From: Salvator merianae
Taxonomy: Eukaryota; Chordata; Lepidosauria; Squamata; Teiidae
Reading direction: 5' to 3'
Length of the DNA: 64,000 bases
Assembly: GCA_003586115.2 (NCBI GenBank)
Contig: QVOM02000042.1
Coordinates: 76,465,345-76,529,344 of the forward strand
A program made the translations under genes and the position numbers. The notes below the pieces were generated by a model. That model had not been told where the DNA came from, made no database searches, and saw only the letters and a program-made list of their open reading frames with translations. Positions 12,201 to 27,200 of the stretch are shown here, piece after piece (position 1 is the first letter of the stretch; every line of letters begins with the position of its first letter).

Positions 12201-15200
12201 AGACTGGAGAGTAAAAAAAAAAAAATCCAAGAAGAGAGTATTGGCAGACCACTTTTGAGTTCCTACTACAAAAACTACACAGATTTACCTATGTAATCAC
12301 CAAGCGTGAAATTAAACCCAGTGATATCCTAATGCAGAGATCTAACAGCCACTGAGTCAGCCTGGCTGTTTGCTAGGGGCTCAAGGGGCGTCCATTTGGA
12401 ACACGCGACTCATGGCTAAGCTTGGTGGCTATTTACTATTGTGCTCTCTTTCTTGCTTTTTCTGCCAGGGGTCCATCCCACCTCAGTTTTTGTGTAGAAA
12501 TACAGGATAGAAGGGAGAGGCTGTCGCTCAGTGTTAATGCAAGCAGCCCGGAAAGCAGAGGGCTGCCAGTTCAGTCCCCCAGCCTCTCCCTAGAAGTAGG
12601 CAGTGACCAACCACTTCTATATCTCTGCCAAGAAAACTGCACAGAGGTGTCCATAGAGTCAACCAGGAGTCAGCCACAACTCAGTGGTACCCAACAACAA
12701 CAGGATATAAATATATAATAGAAATAAGTGATATACTCAACTGCTTCCCTCCAAACAAAACACCAGACATATTGCAAGAGGCTGAAGCATAATCTTCCTG
12801 ACATCCTACATTTCTTTTATGAATGACACTTGGGTTTAAAATGCAGTACTTTATGACTGAATACTCTACATGTAGTCCATCCTTCTCATTGCACAGCACA
12901 TGCAGAGAGGACACAAGACACAGCTCAATAGATGCATTCTTGCATTAAGGGACAGCTACTTGCATTCTCTAAAGTTATCAGAGATGAACTATCAAAATAT
13001 TTCTCTGTTACTTTGCCACCGAATCACAATACTTTTCAGCAAAGGCCCTTTAAACATTCAACCACAATTCAAATTCCCACACTGCCATGAAAGCTCACTG
13101 GCTGTTCTAAAATCGTCTAAAATAGGATAAAAAGAAAGGAGGGGAATAGTCTTTGCCATTTTTAAAAAAAATAACTTAATTCATGTAATAAGAGTCCTGT
13201 ACAAAGTAAATCACATTACATTAACAACAGCATGGTGTTATCCCTATGATTTACAATCTTGAATATTCTTTATAATCCAATTTACATTGCCAACTTGAAA
13301 GGAAGGACAGAAACACACACAAAAATAAAATGACAAATTTGAGAGCTCATAAGAAGCAAACTAATTAACATATTTGGAGCAACAAATCAGTTTCCAAGAT
13401 GATATGCAAAGGTGTAAAATGGAACTATTCACACAACAAGAGACAAGCAAATCCAACAACAGAGGAGTTACACTTAAAAATTAAAGAAAAAGGGCAGAGT
13501 AAGGCAAATTTTAATTAAACTATCATCAAAACCAGTGAATCTTAAGCAGTGAAGGTCATGATGCTGGCACTGGGAAGACAAAACGACCAAAAGTTTTTCC
13601 CAAATATGTAATGGGTCCTTGTGCAAAGAGATCACTCAGAAACGGACTTCTATAAAAGATCATACAAAGGCATGGCTCTTTTATTAGTCAAAACTTAGGT
13701 ACCCACCTAAACAAATGGTGAGGCTCCCTAGCTACTTCTCCAAAACTCACAGTTCTTCTCAACCACTGCAGCTCAGAGCCTATATGCTACTTTGCCACTT
13801 CAAACTATAGTCATACCTTGGTACTCATCATTAATTGGTTCTGGGAGGTGCGATAAGTACCAAAAGCGATGAGAACCGAACAAATTTTTCCCATAAGGAA
13901 TAATGTAAATAAATTTAATGTGTTCCCAAACCAAAGACAATGAATATTTTTAAGGCAATATGTAAAAAGATACTTTACATTACATGAGAAATAAACCTAA
14001 AAATTAATAATTACCTGTACAGAACTTAGATTAAATACACAAAATGACCATGGAAGCCATGATAAGGCCACAAGGCGATGTACACAGGGCAAGAGCTACC
14101 ATGTGACTAACACGAGATCCTTTGTTTCGGCTGGAAAGGGTAGCGAGCCATGATGCAACCTATACTGACAAGTTCTAGCTTCCGTGTTGAGTACCAGCAC
14201 CAAAATTTTCATGTCAAAATGCACTGAGTACCAAATTCAATGAGTTCTAAGGCACTTGAGTACCAAAGTACCACTGTAGTTTCTTGATTCATATGCAAGG
14301 TAGAACATGATGTCTGAAGTTGGAATCCACTGTCAACTGTCTATCTTGTACTACCGGTATCTTTCCCCCTACCCATCTGGAGTACTAACAAGTCTTGGGC
14401 TACTCAAAAGCAAGGACAGGCTACTAATATTTCAATCTATGAAGGAAAAAGAAAGCTGCATTGTATATAGAAGTTCATAGAGATGATTAGATTGTTTTGA
14501 GCTTTGAAATGTTACCGTTTTAACTTCATGAGTTTGGAGCCTGAAAAGGAAGAGCCCTAATAAGTCCTGATCCAAGCTTGAAAAAAACCCAACCTCATTT
14601 CAGGTTATTTTGCTTCAGAATTTCAGAACTCCATTTCAGCAATGTTTTTCCTCTTACTGGTGGGGATGGGAGGATTTTTTAAACTGTTTAAAAAAAAATC
14701 TCTCCAACTATTTTGATTGCAGATTTACTAAACAGCATGCATTGTGCCCTGCCACCTACCCCCCCCCCCTTGGTGTTCCCAAGGGAAACAACAGGGTACT
14801 ACAAGTTTCTACATTGTTTCCCATGTCCAGAATACTTCAATCGTTTCAAGTTCTGTTGTGCTGGAACAGCCAGTTCATCTGTTCCAAGCTCAAAGCAAAA
14901 TGCAGAAGTCATCTGATGTACATCCCTGCTTCTACAAGGTTCTTTGTTATTACAGTTAAAACTAGTGCCAAAAGAGACATGAGCTTTTTTTAAAAAATTA
15001 AAATTGGCAAACAAAAGATCAAAACTATACAGAGGAAATTGCCTTTAAAGCAGCTCCTTTGTTTGTTAAAAAATGTCAGCCCCAGGCTAGGACAGAGCCC
15101 AAACATATGCCTTACCACAAATGCTTATGTTTGTTAAAGCTTGTTTCCAGCTGGGATCATGTTTTAGAAGGCCTTGGATTTTAAAAAAAAAAAAAAAAAC

Positions 15201-18200
15201 CTTACAAAGCAATATTCCAAGAATGAAGCCTTTAATGGCTCTAGAAATATAGGAAGCTCATGCTCAGAAATCAATAAAAACATGCCATTTCACAAGAACA
15301 AATCATTTCAAGGGGTAGGGAAAGCAAGATATCTGTCCCCTTGATACTTTCATTGCTTTATTAAGGAATATAGCCAGGATGTTTTAGAAGAAGCCTCATC
15401 CAAAATCTTAGCATTAAACTAATGCAGAGATGGATCCCTAATGAAATCTACGAAATCTAAACTACAAAGGGCATTTTTAAGCCAACCCATGACCTGCTTC
15501 AGCCTTTAAAACACCAGCTGAGTAGATGTCATAAACCCTAAAGAAGCCAAACCACATCTGCTCCTCCTTGCTGTCCTCTTCCCCCCAAATTAAGCATTAG
15601 ATCCCAGTTCTCATAAATTTGGAAACAGCGCTCTGCGGTAAGGAAAAAATCCCTCCAATGTGCAGTGACTAACTGGATCTTCAGCATAAAGCAACATGTT
15701 CCTTTAATCCTAATCACAATAGCAAGTCCTAAACAGAGATAACTGCTCCTTGACAAGCAAATACCTAATGGCAGAGGAGAAAATAGAGGCCTAACCATCA
15801 TAGCACCCCCTTTTAAAGACTATTTGAGTTCCTCTGCCATGGAAACTCCATGAGCAGGTTCTATTATGTAGTATCTCTCCCCCTCCCCCCCCACACCAAA
15901 AGTTCATCAAAGGCACGGTGGCGCAGAAGGCTAAGGCACTGATCTTTCAATAGGAAGATCGGAGTTCAAGGCCCCTGTCTGCCGTGTGGAGGGGATGAGC
16001 GCCCTCTACTGGCCTCTAGCTCTGAATCCTGCATGGAGCAGGGGGTTGGACTCGATGACCCTGGTGGTCCCTTCCAACTCTATGAAACTATGAAACTAAC
16101 TATCTACTCCTGATCTACTGTTCCTCTTCCCCCAGCTTACACATTAGATCACACACTTCATAAATTTAGAAGCAACACTAAGAAAAAGAATGAGGATGAA
16201 GAGCAGTGGCCTAGCCATTCTGACTGCCACAGAAGTCCCTCTAATCGTTTTGAACAACCATCTATGTTGACTCTGGATAGTTCCATGGTTAAACAACCAG
16301 CCATTTTTAGCAGGAGGGCAAAAATTAGTGACAAACAAGGGCTCTCACTATTTCTTCTCCAGCTGCAGGCAAAAACTGTTACTTGCAATGGTGCCAGGAA
16401 TAGCCTTCCTTCTCCAGGTCTGCTCTGGCCCTGTAAATTACCACTCTCTCTCATCTGATGTCACTTCCATCTTTTCTTTAAAAAAAAAAAAAGGGGGGGG
16501 AAGACAACAGCACATTGGATGCAAAAGTAAACTTAATACCATTTTTAGTTTGATCCCTGATCCTAACCACACTTTGGAAGCCCAGAGTCAACTTATGAAA
16601 AGGCCTACCCTTGCTGCTCCCCCACCACTGAAACAAATGTTATACCTTGTACAGTATTTACTAAGGGACGATGTGGATATTTAATATACCCAAATGATTT
16701 GCATGCTGTCTGAGTAACTAATCCCATATCTCATCACAGCTGTTAGCTTACTTCCAGAGTACTTAGCAAGGAATCAGTAGAAAATCAGTAGAACAATAGT
16801 TCCAACTTGTGGCCATTCCTGTTATCTTCCTGCTTTGCACTCACTGTTGCAGGTGGAAAAGCCAGAAAGAGAATACTGTATTTTCAGACTGCCCTAGCCT
16901 TCTGGTCTTTTTAAAGCTACATTATCCAAATGATGTAGAGTAACCAGCTCTTAAAGCTTTAGCAACTTAATTAAGGCCACATGAACCTGTCGAAAGCAGC
17001 AAAACATGTAGCTTTGTGGCATTCTCAGAACAATGTAAAAAAGCAGAAGAGCTCAACTCCACACTTCCATTCAGCAGTTTTACTAGTTCAGCCCAAAGTC
17101 ATCCCTAGCATATTTGAGGTTATAAATGTTATAATACGAAAGAAAGAAAGAAAGAAAGAAAGAAAGAAAATCACTAACTAATTTGGCTTTTTTAATTGGC
17201 TTACACAACTCCTCTAGGATTTAAAGAAAAAAAAGCACCCACTTTGTCTTTGGATTTAGTTTAAGCAGCCTACTTCAAAACTACAAAAATCTAATGAATA
17301 TGATTTTTTGTTTCATTTCTAAATGGGAGGCAAACACAAATATTCACTAAGGATTACAGAGAGAGACTATAGTAAACAGCAAGCATCTCAATATCCCCAA
17401 GCCACAACAATAAAGCAAATAAATAAAAACCTCAAAACAGCTCTGAACTGCTTCTTGCAGGGCGAATGGAAGGGCTGTTGCCCATTCCTTTAATGGCCAC
17501 TGAGGGAAAGAACAAACCTTATCGCTTAATCCATGACTCATTACTTCAGGAGGGAGGGATTTTCCATGACCAGCTTTAATCAGCAGCAGGAGCAGCATGC
17601 CATCAAACAAATGAGCTGTGAAAAACGATGTCTCTTCTGGGCTTGGAAGCAATCAAGATCTGTGCATGTGTTGTCTGGAGGTAAGCCTCAGGAAAATCCT
17701 ACATGGTGGGAACTCTCTCTCTGAGCTGAATCTTCTTTCAACAGACCTTACACTACTAGGCTAGGTAGCCTCATCAGTGCAAATCTCATCCTTAAGCAAC
17801 TCCATTAAACCACCAATCTCAGGTCTAAACCCATGACCTGCTGCAAGCAAAGGACATGTTCTGCTAATGAGAGCATCTCCTCACACTCAGAGCTCTGGGC
17901 CACATTTCATCTTTCCTTTCTCCAGAAGACATAATAAATACACTGCTTTTAAGTTGGGGGGCCAGGAAGTTGACATTATTTTTAGTTTTAAAAAACAAAA
18001 TGCTTCTCTCCAGTAAACTGGCACATTTATACAGTACACTGTCAAACCTCAAGGTGTTTACACAAATGGTTCATACTCTATATCCTTAAAACACCAGGTT
18101 TTGTTTTTTGTTTTCTTTTGGGAAGCCAAAGGGAAATTTTCAAGTTGTGGGAGGTTAAAATGCCCTTGGATAATATTTTACATATTGTTTTGGTGTTTTT

Positions 18201-21200
18201 TAGAATTTATTTTATAATAAACAAGGCCAACCCCCTCAAAAAAACCTGCTAGATGGTCTGCAACAAATATTGTGCTTTTATGCATGTGCATGTGTGATAA
18301 ATATTTTTCACTGTCTGTTGGATTTTGTATTTAAAAGCATTTTCTTGTATTTTATAGTATACATGGATATTCAGTTTTGTATTTGGCTTTTGTAACTTGA
18401 TTAGTTAATAACTGCTTGCAAACTGTCTTAGACATGTTGTTGAAAGGCAGTATACAAATAAGCTGATGATGATATGAAAAATATCAGTACACTAAAAAAC
18501 CCTTCCAGAATGTAGAGACATTTCAAAGGAGCAATATGGTTAAAAATCATAGATATAATTTGGTAAGCATAAAAATTTTCAGACACTTATGAAAATTTGG
18601 CAAGTTATAATTGTGATTGTCACTGTCCATTTAAGTCAGTTTTCTTTATAGAGCGTATAAAGGTCAGACTTAAAAGTTAAAAAAGTAACCTTTCCTCTTT
18701 GAATCTGTACCACCACTTCTACAGCTAGAAGAAGAGCATATATACACAGGTGTATTACTAAGCAGCACTCACCTATCATGATAAATCTATTAATGGTTTG
18801 TTACTAATGAGATTCTTAATTTGCTTCTCCCCTCTAGCCACACAATAACCAATCATGACTCTTTGCTTAGAGCTACATGCAAACTCTGAACAATATTTTA
18901 GCACCCTCTGCACGGGAAGAAGAAGGTCACTACAAGTATAGCGCTGTTCCACGTCTGAATTTAGAGAAGCAAGCATTCCTCTTCAAGCTGCAGTGCGTTA
19001 TCTACTTCTCCATCCCTCCAGGGGAAAAGGTAGCCTCTTCCTTCCCAGTCAAAACCATGGCTGATCCTGATGCGAGGGGAAGAAGTCTCCCCCACCCATC
19101 AAAATCACATCTGGGGATTCCATCATTGTGACTTTGACCAGCAGCGGGGGGGTTGAACATAGGGTACATTCAAATGCCGAAACACTACTGAGGGGACCAG
19201 GGAGCCCCCTCAAGCAGTGGTGGTAGCAAGAGCTCTTCAAAGAGCTCCAGTAATACAAGCACGCTAATGGTACTTATTGCAGCATGGTGGGGGAAGAGTG
19301 TGCTGCCCGTGCAGATGCTCTGTTCTTCTTCCATATTGAATGTGCAATGAAGGAGCAGTGTCATACAGACACTGCACCCTCACTGTGCATTCAGGTCCCT
19401 ATAAAGGCACCATGTGGATTCATCCACAGGATTGTTAAGTCAAAGATTTACCCTTGGCTTATCTGTAATAGTGAAATAGAAGATTGCAAACCACTTTGCC
19501 TAATTTAGATATAGTACGAAATCAGAAACTATGTCATCCAGCAAGACTGATAAAAAAGAAGAAGCACAATTGGAAAGTTTTGCACATTTATAGCAAACCA
19601 GACCTTTAAAAAAAGATCTTTCTATAGCTTATTTAGACAAAGAACAGGACAAGAAATCTAACAATAAGAATCCATTTGTACTCATTTTGAGCTTAGAACC
19701 AGGCAGCATGGCAAAAAGACAGAGATGAACTAAGCTTTTCTAAAGCTGCAACATCCAGAGTTTTTTTTAAAAAAAACAGCTCACAATAATCAATTTCACT
19801 GAACAACCAAGTGTAAACTTTTCACAGGGTCACAAAAATAACAAGCACAACATACAGTCCACTTTTTTTTTTATTTAGGCAGAATATAACACGAGCTTCA
19901 AAAAATCTAAGATAGAACTGCTGTAGTTTAAACGTGGGGGGGGGGGAAATCAAGTGATAATATCATCAAAAGAATGTCACTCTTACCGCCCCCAATGAGT
20001 ATTTGTTCTGCAGACATAAAATTGTAGTTATATCTATTAAAAAACTAAATATGAAATGCACTTAATTCCAAGAATGAGCATGTTAACATGGGATTATTTA
20101 ATAGCATGGAACTCTTAAGGCTGCTTATTATTAAGTGAGAGCATTAACCACACATAAGCAGCCCTCTCCTTCTCACACAAAGCATTTAAACAATCCATGC
20201 CAAATAACACTGAAAGTTGTATTGTACTCCGAAACACCACTCTGTTTCTTCCCGTACAAAAGCTTCTAAGGCTTTAAGCCTGTTAATTCAAAAGACTAAT
20301 AAGCTTTACAATTGATTCCACCATTTAATGCCATATTGTAGTCAGACTTTTTTTTTAGTATGTACAATATACCCTGAAAAGTACACTTTCAGATGGCTAA
20401 ACAATTTAATGGGATTTATTTATCCTGTATTAAACTAACTGCTATGCAAAGGAAAGTATGTAACTAGCAATTAGCAAGATCAGAAGTTATTTCAATAGTG
20501 CAAAAGACAGTTTGGAAATTGTTCCATATAGCTCTTAGATTAAGCTACTGACAATTGGCACTTTACGTTTACCACTGCAAAAGAACTCTTTTGGGTTTTT
20601 AATGTACAGACTGAGGGTGGTAGAGATGATGGTGACTCCTTTTAACACATCTATTCAGGAACACAAGAGGCGCTTCAATAATACATGAACACTGTGCATA
20701 AGAGATTAGAATACTATATGGAATACAGCAACTGGTTTACAACAGAGGTAAGATACACTAACGGTAGTCTACTAGTTGATATGCTTTAAATGGGGGAGCA
20801 GAAAGAATAGTCAGTTCCCAATAGTTTAATAATGATGATTTAGGACTATAGTAATAGCAGCATGAAAATAACTCCCCTCTCCACTTCCTGAAAAGCTGCT
20901 GAAAAGAAGCAAAGGGGCTAAAAATTACAAGTAGATTTTTCATTTGCAAGGACTGTGAACCCAGCACCAGCCTGAGCCCTAAGCAAAATTTTATGACTGT
21001 TGTTCTAGTTTTGCTTGATGCATCTTCTAGTGACAAACAAAACAGATCTTACAAGCCTGAAGTCAACCTTCTCCTGATCTTCAGCTACCAAGACACATTT
21101 AGTACTCTATTTTGCTCCAACACCTCACCCAAAATAAGTGTGGCGCTTGATCTGGTGGCATCTAAAGACTGAAAGGATGTGGAGGGTCCGTACCAAATTC

Positions 21201-24200
21201 GATCATTTTACTGCGCTTACAAAAGCTACTTTTATGCTTGCCATTCATGTTCCCAGGGGAGTAAAGTGGCATTCTAACTTGAAATACAGAGCAGTGCAAA
21301 GTGAGTGCTGAGCAGACATCATGTTAATGATAACTAAGAGAATGCCAAGTTCGTAAGTTATTCATTAAGGTCTCACCAAATTTGTTGGGGTTTTTTTCAA
21401 AAAAAGAACAACCCTCACTTGTGATGATGGGGAAACACACCCAGTTGCTTATAAATTTGAAGCTTGGAGTCAGAATCTTCAATACAGCAATCCCTCTATT
21501 CCAGCCAAATGAGCAGGTACACAAACTTGGGTACTAGAAATGGATTTTGACCCCTTTAGTATAAAAAAAAAAAAGTGTATTTAAAGATCAGAACTCTGCA
21601 GTTTTCAGCACCTAACTGTGGATTTTTTACTCATGAGTGAAGCAGCAGCATCACAAACACTCCCTTGTAAATATCAAAAATTCATTAATAAAGAACTCAC
21701 TAATACCAAGGGACCACTGCACCACTTCAGAAGAAACCACTAAGTGAAACATGACCTGCAGTGGAGTTCCAAGGAACATTAATTATGAGGTCAAGGATTA
21801 ATTCTCATGGTATTTTCACCTGGAAGGAAAATATAATCCCCACATCAGTGAAGATACACCTGCTACAGCTTGCGGCAAAATAAATAGAATTGTTCCAGTT
21901 CTTCAGTTCCCTCCATGTATATGATTTCTAAAAATGTTCATGAAAACTATATCTAATTCGGGCAGAACTACAGCTCTGTGATCAGAGCAAGCTTTTCTGT
22001 ACAAGCGGTCTCAGGTTTCTTGACATTTATCTCTATGTAGGGCTCAGAGTGAACATTACTTTAGTTAGTCAGTAGGTTATTTCTAAATATTTGTATCCCA
22101 CCCTTCACCAGATGGTCCCAGGGTGGGTCACAACATTCTACAAAATAACAGCATAAAATGGTAACAACATCAATTAGACATTATTAAACAAAAACAATTG
22201 AAATATTACCTTCCCACTCTAGCAGGACCACATTGGGAAAGAGCTGAACAACAAAGGGCTGGGTAAGGAGATAACCAGGCGTCAAAAGCCCTGTAAGCAT
22301 TGGTACCTGGTATATCTCCACTGGGAGATTATTCCAAAGCCTGGGAGCTACCACAGAGAAGGACCCTCCTGCATCCTGCTACCCTTCGAACTTCTGATTT
22401 TAACAATCGAGCAGGCCTATATAGGAGAAGACACTCTTTCAGGTATTAGGGGCCCAAACCATTTAGGTCTTTATATGTAAGAGTCAACAGCTTGAATTAC
22501 ACTTGGTAGCAAATAGACAACCAATGCAGATCTTTCAAGACAAGTGTAACATGCGTCTGGCCAGAGATGCCCATCAGCAGTTGAGCTGCCTCGTTCTGCA
22601 GTGGTTCCAGCTTCCAGACCATCTTCAAGGGTAGCCCCAGGCAGAGAGCTTTTCAGTAGTCTAGTCTGAATCCAGAGACAGCCACAGACCATTCACCATT
22701 TCTTTCTGGTACAAAATGACCACAGTCAACATCAGATGCCCTCCAACTTCCTGGAACTGAAACTCCTTGACACACAATAGTTCCACCTTGCTGGGATTCA
22801 GTTTCAATTTATTGGTCCACTTCCAGTCCCCTATTGCCCCAACTGCTTCCAAGGAGCAACCAAGCCCCTGAATCACCTGCCCTGGCTCAGATGGAATGAC
22901 CTTGAAGCCCTCAACAATTTCTGCCAAGCAGGGCAGACCACATTGAACCAGAGAGACCAACAGTTGTCCAAGGCAAATTTCTATGACCCTCCCAGCACAG
23001 AAATTTGCCAAGTCACTAAATAGCCTAAAAATATGATCACTGGGAAGCCTAAATATGTAAAAATAAAATAATCCCTTCTTCATCTAACCTAGATTCTTTG
23101 TCCTTCTCAAGACTTCATCCCTCAAAGGAGGAAAATTACTCCATTAAGACCAAGATAACTTTAAAAGTTTCAGTTCATAGCAGTAAAATATAAACACAAT
23201 TACTACATACAACAGGAACTTCCCGCTGCATTTAAGATGCAAACTGCACTGTTTCTCACAGCTTCCAAAACTACCAGGAAACCTAAACTGGATGATAAGG
23301 AGATACACTCAGACAATTTAAATTAGCAGTTTCCATTCAATATAACTGTTTAAATAAGACATGAAAAAAACAAAGCGAACACCAAATTGTGCTATAGGGC
23401 ACTTATGTTGTTTCAAAATACTATATGCACAATTTTCCAATATTCAAATAGGCTGGGCTACAGTTACAGAAACAGCTATATTAAAAGGAAATGCACTGCT
23501 ATTCTGCTGAGAAAGCTTGGAACACCACAGATTACTTAGGACAGGCTATAATGATTTGCAAACATCAGGAAAAATATTTGAGAAGGCAAAGATTAGGAGA
23601 ACAAGTCTAATTCCAATTTTACATAACAGCAGACTCATGAAAAGTCTGAATGTTCCTAGCTGATCAAAAAGAAAGCAAAGACATCCAGAAGAAACTTCAA
23701 AATAGGAGTGCTGGGTTGTATTCTTACCACACCCAAGAAGGGGTTGTTGTTGTTTTAACATACTGTTAGAGTTTGCTGGAACCCCACCAAAAAAAAAAAA
23801 GTTCAAAAACTTTATCTAACACATCAACCACACACTGAACTGACTTTCAAAAGATGCAGATATGACCTTCAGCTTCACCTAAGCTTTACATAAATTGGAT
23901 AAATTCATGAGGGCTATATCTGACAAATACAATTTGCTGTGATTGATCTATAATCACAGCCTATATGATGAGAAATTGTATGCCCCCCCAAAACGAGACT
24001 TTGAAAAATTCAGCCGTCTTCACACCCTGTTTTCGAGCTTCTCAAAGGCATCCAACCGACTAGGGTGATAGATTAGAGGAAACAAAGCATAATTTGCCTA
24101 CAATTCCATAATTTGTGCCTGTGATTTGGTCTAAACAAAAACATTAACTGTGCTGAAGGTTTAGAAGCAAAAGCTGCCCTTGAGAAATATTCGGCCAACT

Positions 24201-27200
24201 AAAGTTTGCTCTCCGTTTTCGTCTCTGTACCATACAATGAATTCTAATTATTCACAACAAAGAGGTTCTAAGTATCCTAGAAAACATATTTCATTTTTTT
24301 TCCCCAGAGAAATAAGAACAAACAGCAGACCTACAGAATGAGTGAGCTACAAAGCCAGACTTCAAAGTGTTCCCCAGGTATTCAACAATATCCCTGCTGT
24401 TCCAGACCTACACAGGCAACAAAACATATGGTAACCAACCCAGAGTTTCATAGAGTAACTCACCGCTTGAATTAGAAGCCTGAAGCCTATATATTGCATA
24501 GCACATAAGCCTGCTATTACCATAAGCTTTATACACCATCATGTAGGCATGTTTCCACTAATTGCTATGTTCCTCCCTGAAACATTTTAACTGCCAGTGT
24601 CATATCCTTATGAAACATCCAATCCCCATTCTTAATTTTTTTTAAAAACTATCTGTCAAACAATTACCCTTTCATATTTTAAATTGTAAAACACTCCACG
24701 TGCAATGGAAATATCAGCTACTGGTATCAGCAAGCAATATTGTAGGATTTCTGAGGTGATAAACACTAACTATTATGAATATCTATAAATTTTGCTTTTC
24801 CTAGCAGCAGTCTCTCCTATATTCTAAGAGCACATCAAACTTCAATATGCAGGAATTTTAAAGGCCAGTTAATAATCATAGTTTCCTCCATGATATTTTA
24901 AGTACTGTAGCTTTGGGGAAAAGCTTAACATGTTTGAATTTAATTTTTAGTTCAGGTCTCCACCAGTTTTTGCTTGCCTGTTAATCATAACAATAATCTG
25001 AGTGATTGAATATGTGGAGGACAACACATTATAGATAATTTTAAAATTACAGTCTTCTTCAATTCCACCTCAAAATCAACTCTCTTCCTCCTTCAGGACT
25101 GCTACAAGGTAATCCAAAGAAAGATACATAGTGGTTTTTGTTTTTTAGTAGGTGACTTTCCCAAAAATAGTTAAAAACATAAGCTACAATCAGTTCTCCC
25201 CATAAAATGCTGATGAACACAATTTGTCTGACTATTGATCAGTCTCAAGAACTCTGGCATCCATAAACAGGCTTTACCTGAGAAAGTTTTGTTTAGAAAC
25301 ACCACAGTATGCAACAATGAAGTTGTCACAAGAACCATATCCCGATCCCAAGTCACTTCTGAGATGAATTACCATCTTCCCTCAAAAGTTGAGGAGTACA
25401 TCCACACAAACATTACAGCCCAACTCTGCTGGCCTAATACCGTGTTAGCTGTGACTAAGGGCATCGTGCAGACAAAACTCGGATGCATGAAATGTTGAAA
25501 ACAGACAGGGAAAGGGAAGCACAAATTTATGTCCAGTGCTTTACCTACCAAAGAAGGTAAAAGAGCAGAAAAAATATTGCTAACTTCCAAAAGTGATCCA
25601 AACACAATCCAGGTGGAACTGTAAATGTAAACTCACTGTATATTCAGCAGACAGTAACCAATTATGTACCTGTTGAAAATGATACCTATGTCTACTTTAC
25701 TAAGTGCTAACTCAAAAGGTATTTCATCAACTTACACCAAGCTCCTTCCTTAATACAATGAAAACACAGAAGCCTTGTGTGCCGTTTTTAAAATAAGATG
25801 TTCTGCATGGTACGTTCAGGTTTTTTAACTGAAACTTTCAAGAAGATTATATTCGCTAGCTGTGTCTAAAGAATGTTTAAATGGCAATCCTAACCATCCC
25901 ACTGGCAGAGGTATCAGCAGGAAATAACAACTCAGCAGATCTGTCATGGTTGAAACACTTTTCTGTCTTTACTTTTTGTTCAATAATTTCAGAGCCAAGA
26001 ACCCTTAGAAACCACTAGAAAAAAATGAGTGAGAAATTAGAAATCTGACTCCATTTGAACTTATCTGCTTCAGTCCAGGTTGATCCAGGACACGAAATGC
26101 ATCTGTTCTCAACAGAAGTTGCACAGAGCTGACTTAGACTTCAGGCCATCATTCAAAACAAACAAATGCAGTATATTGTGAGTCACTATACCCACCTATA
26201 TGAATAGCTTTCTATAAGCCTTCCTGAAATATATTCGAAGTTACTTATGGATGCCTAAGCACAAGCACTTTAGCAAGTTCACCTGAGTCTTGAACAAGTT
26301 AGATTTCTTTGGGCACAAATGACAGTATGAATCCACACACAGTTATACGTAACTCACAATCCTAGTTACCTATGATTGCAGCTATACCACATGCTGCTAC
26401 ATGTTCCCATAGCAGAAAGTCCACCCAAAGGCAACAAAAACGTGGCTTTTGTTACTATGTTCACTTTGTAGCCCCAGCTTTTTGCAATATCTAAGATGGT
26501 TAACTGACCATTCTTCATTAAAATTCTACTCAAAGATCCAAATCACCTGACATGCACAGCTTCAAAGCAACCTGTTGCCGAAAGTGCAGATATAGTTTTG
26601 CAGATATAGTTCTGGAGCTTATCCAGCTAGTTTAGACTTAATCAAGCCATGTTTGAGCTGTCTTATACACGTTGTCTTCGGGTCTTTTTCAAGTACGACA
26701 GAGGTGAAATTTGCCACTTCCTCAAGAAAACAAAGAAGAGGGAAGGAAGAAAAAGACAGAAGGAAAATGGTTTGCAAAGAGCTGAGCTGAAAACTGTTGT
26801 TTAACAAGTGAGAGAGGGTAGTCTTGCTGGACTAGTTCTTTGTTTGCTTTCAGAAGATAAAAATAACTGCATTTAAATACCAGGAACCAAGACTCTAAAA
26901 AGCAAAATTATGACTTCAGAACTAGGCAGAATACAGCAAGGCACAGGGTGTGGAAAAGAATTGTTTCATTAGTCATTCATGATGTCACAGTCACCCAATA
27001 AGAGACTCTAACAAAATATATCCCAGGGGGTTCACAATTTTATATGCTAGTGGTTAAAAAGAAAACTCCTGCTTTCTCAACAACAACACACAAAAACTGG
27101 GTTAATTTTATATCTGCCAAAATGTTGAAAACAGCGTCAGCTACACCTTGGAGTGACCTAGATTCAATATGTTCCATAAGTAAGCTGAGAACATATACAA

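Noticed and set aside
12094..12202. Functional 5S rRNA gene
   Set aside because: Many substitutions in the internal promoter, an A tract after it and a single copy within an intron; treated as a retroposed copy.
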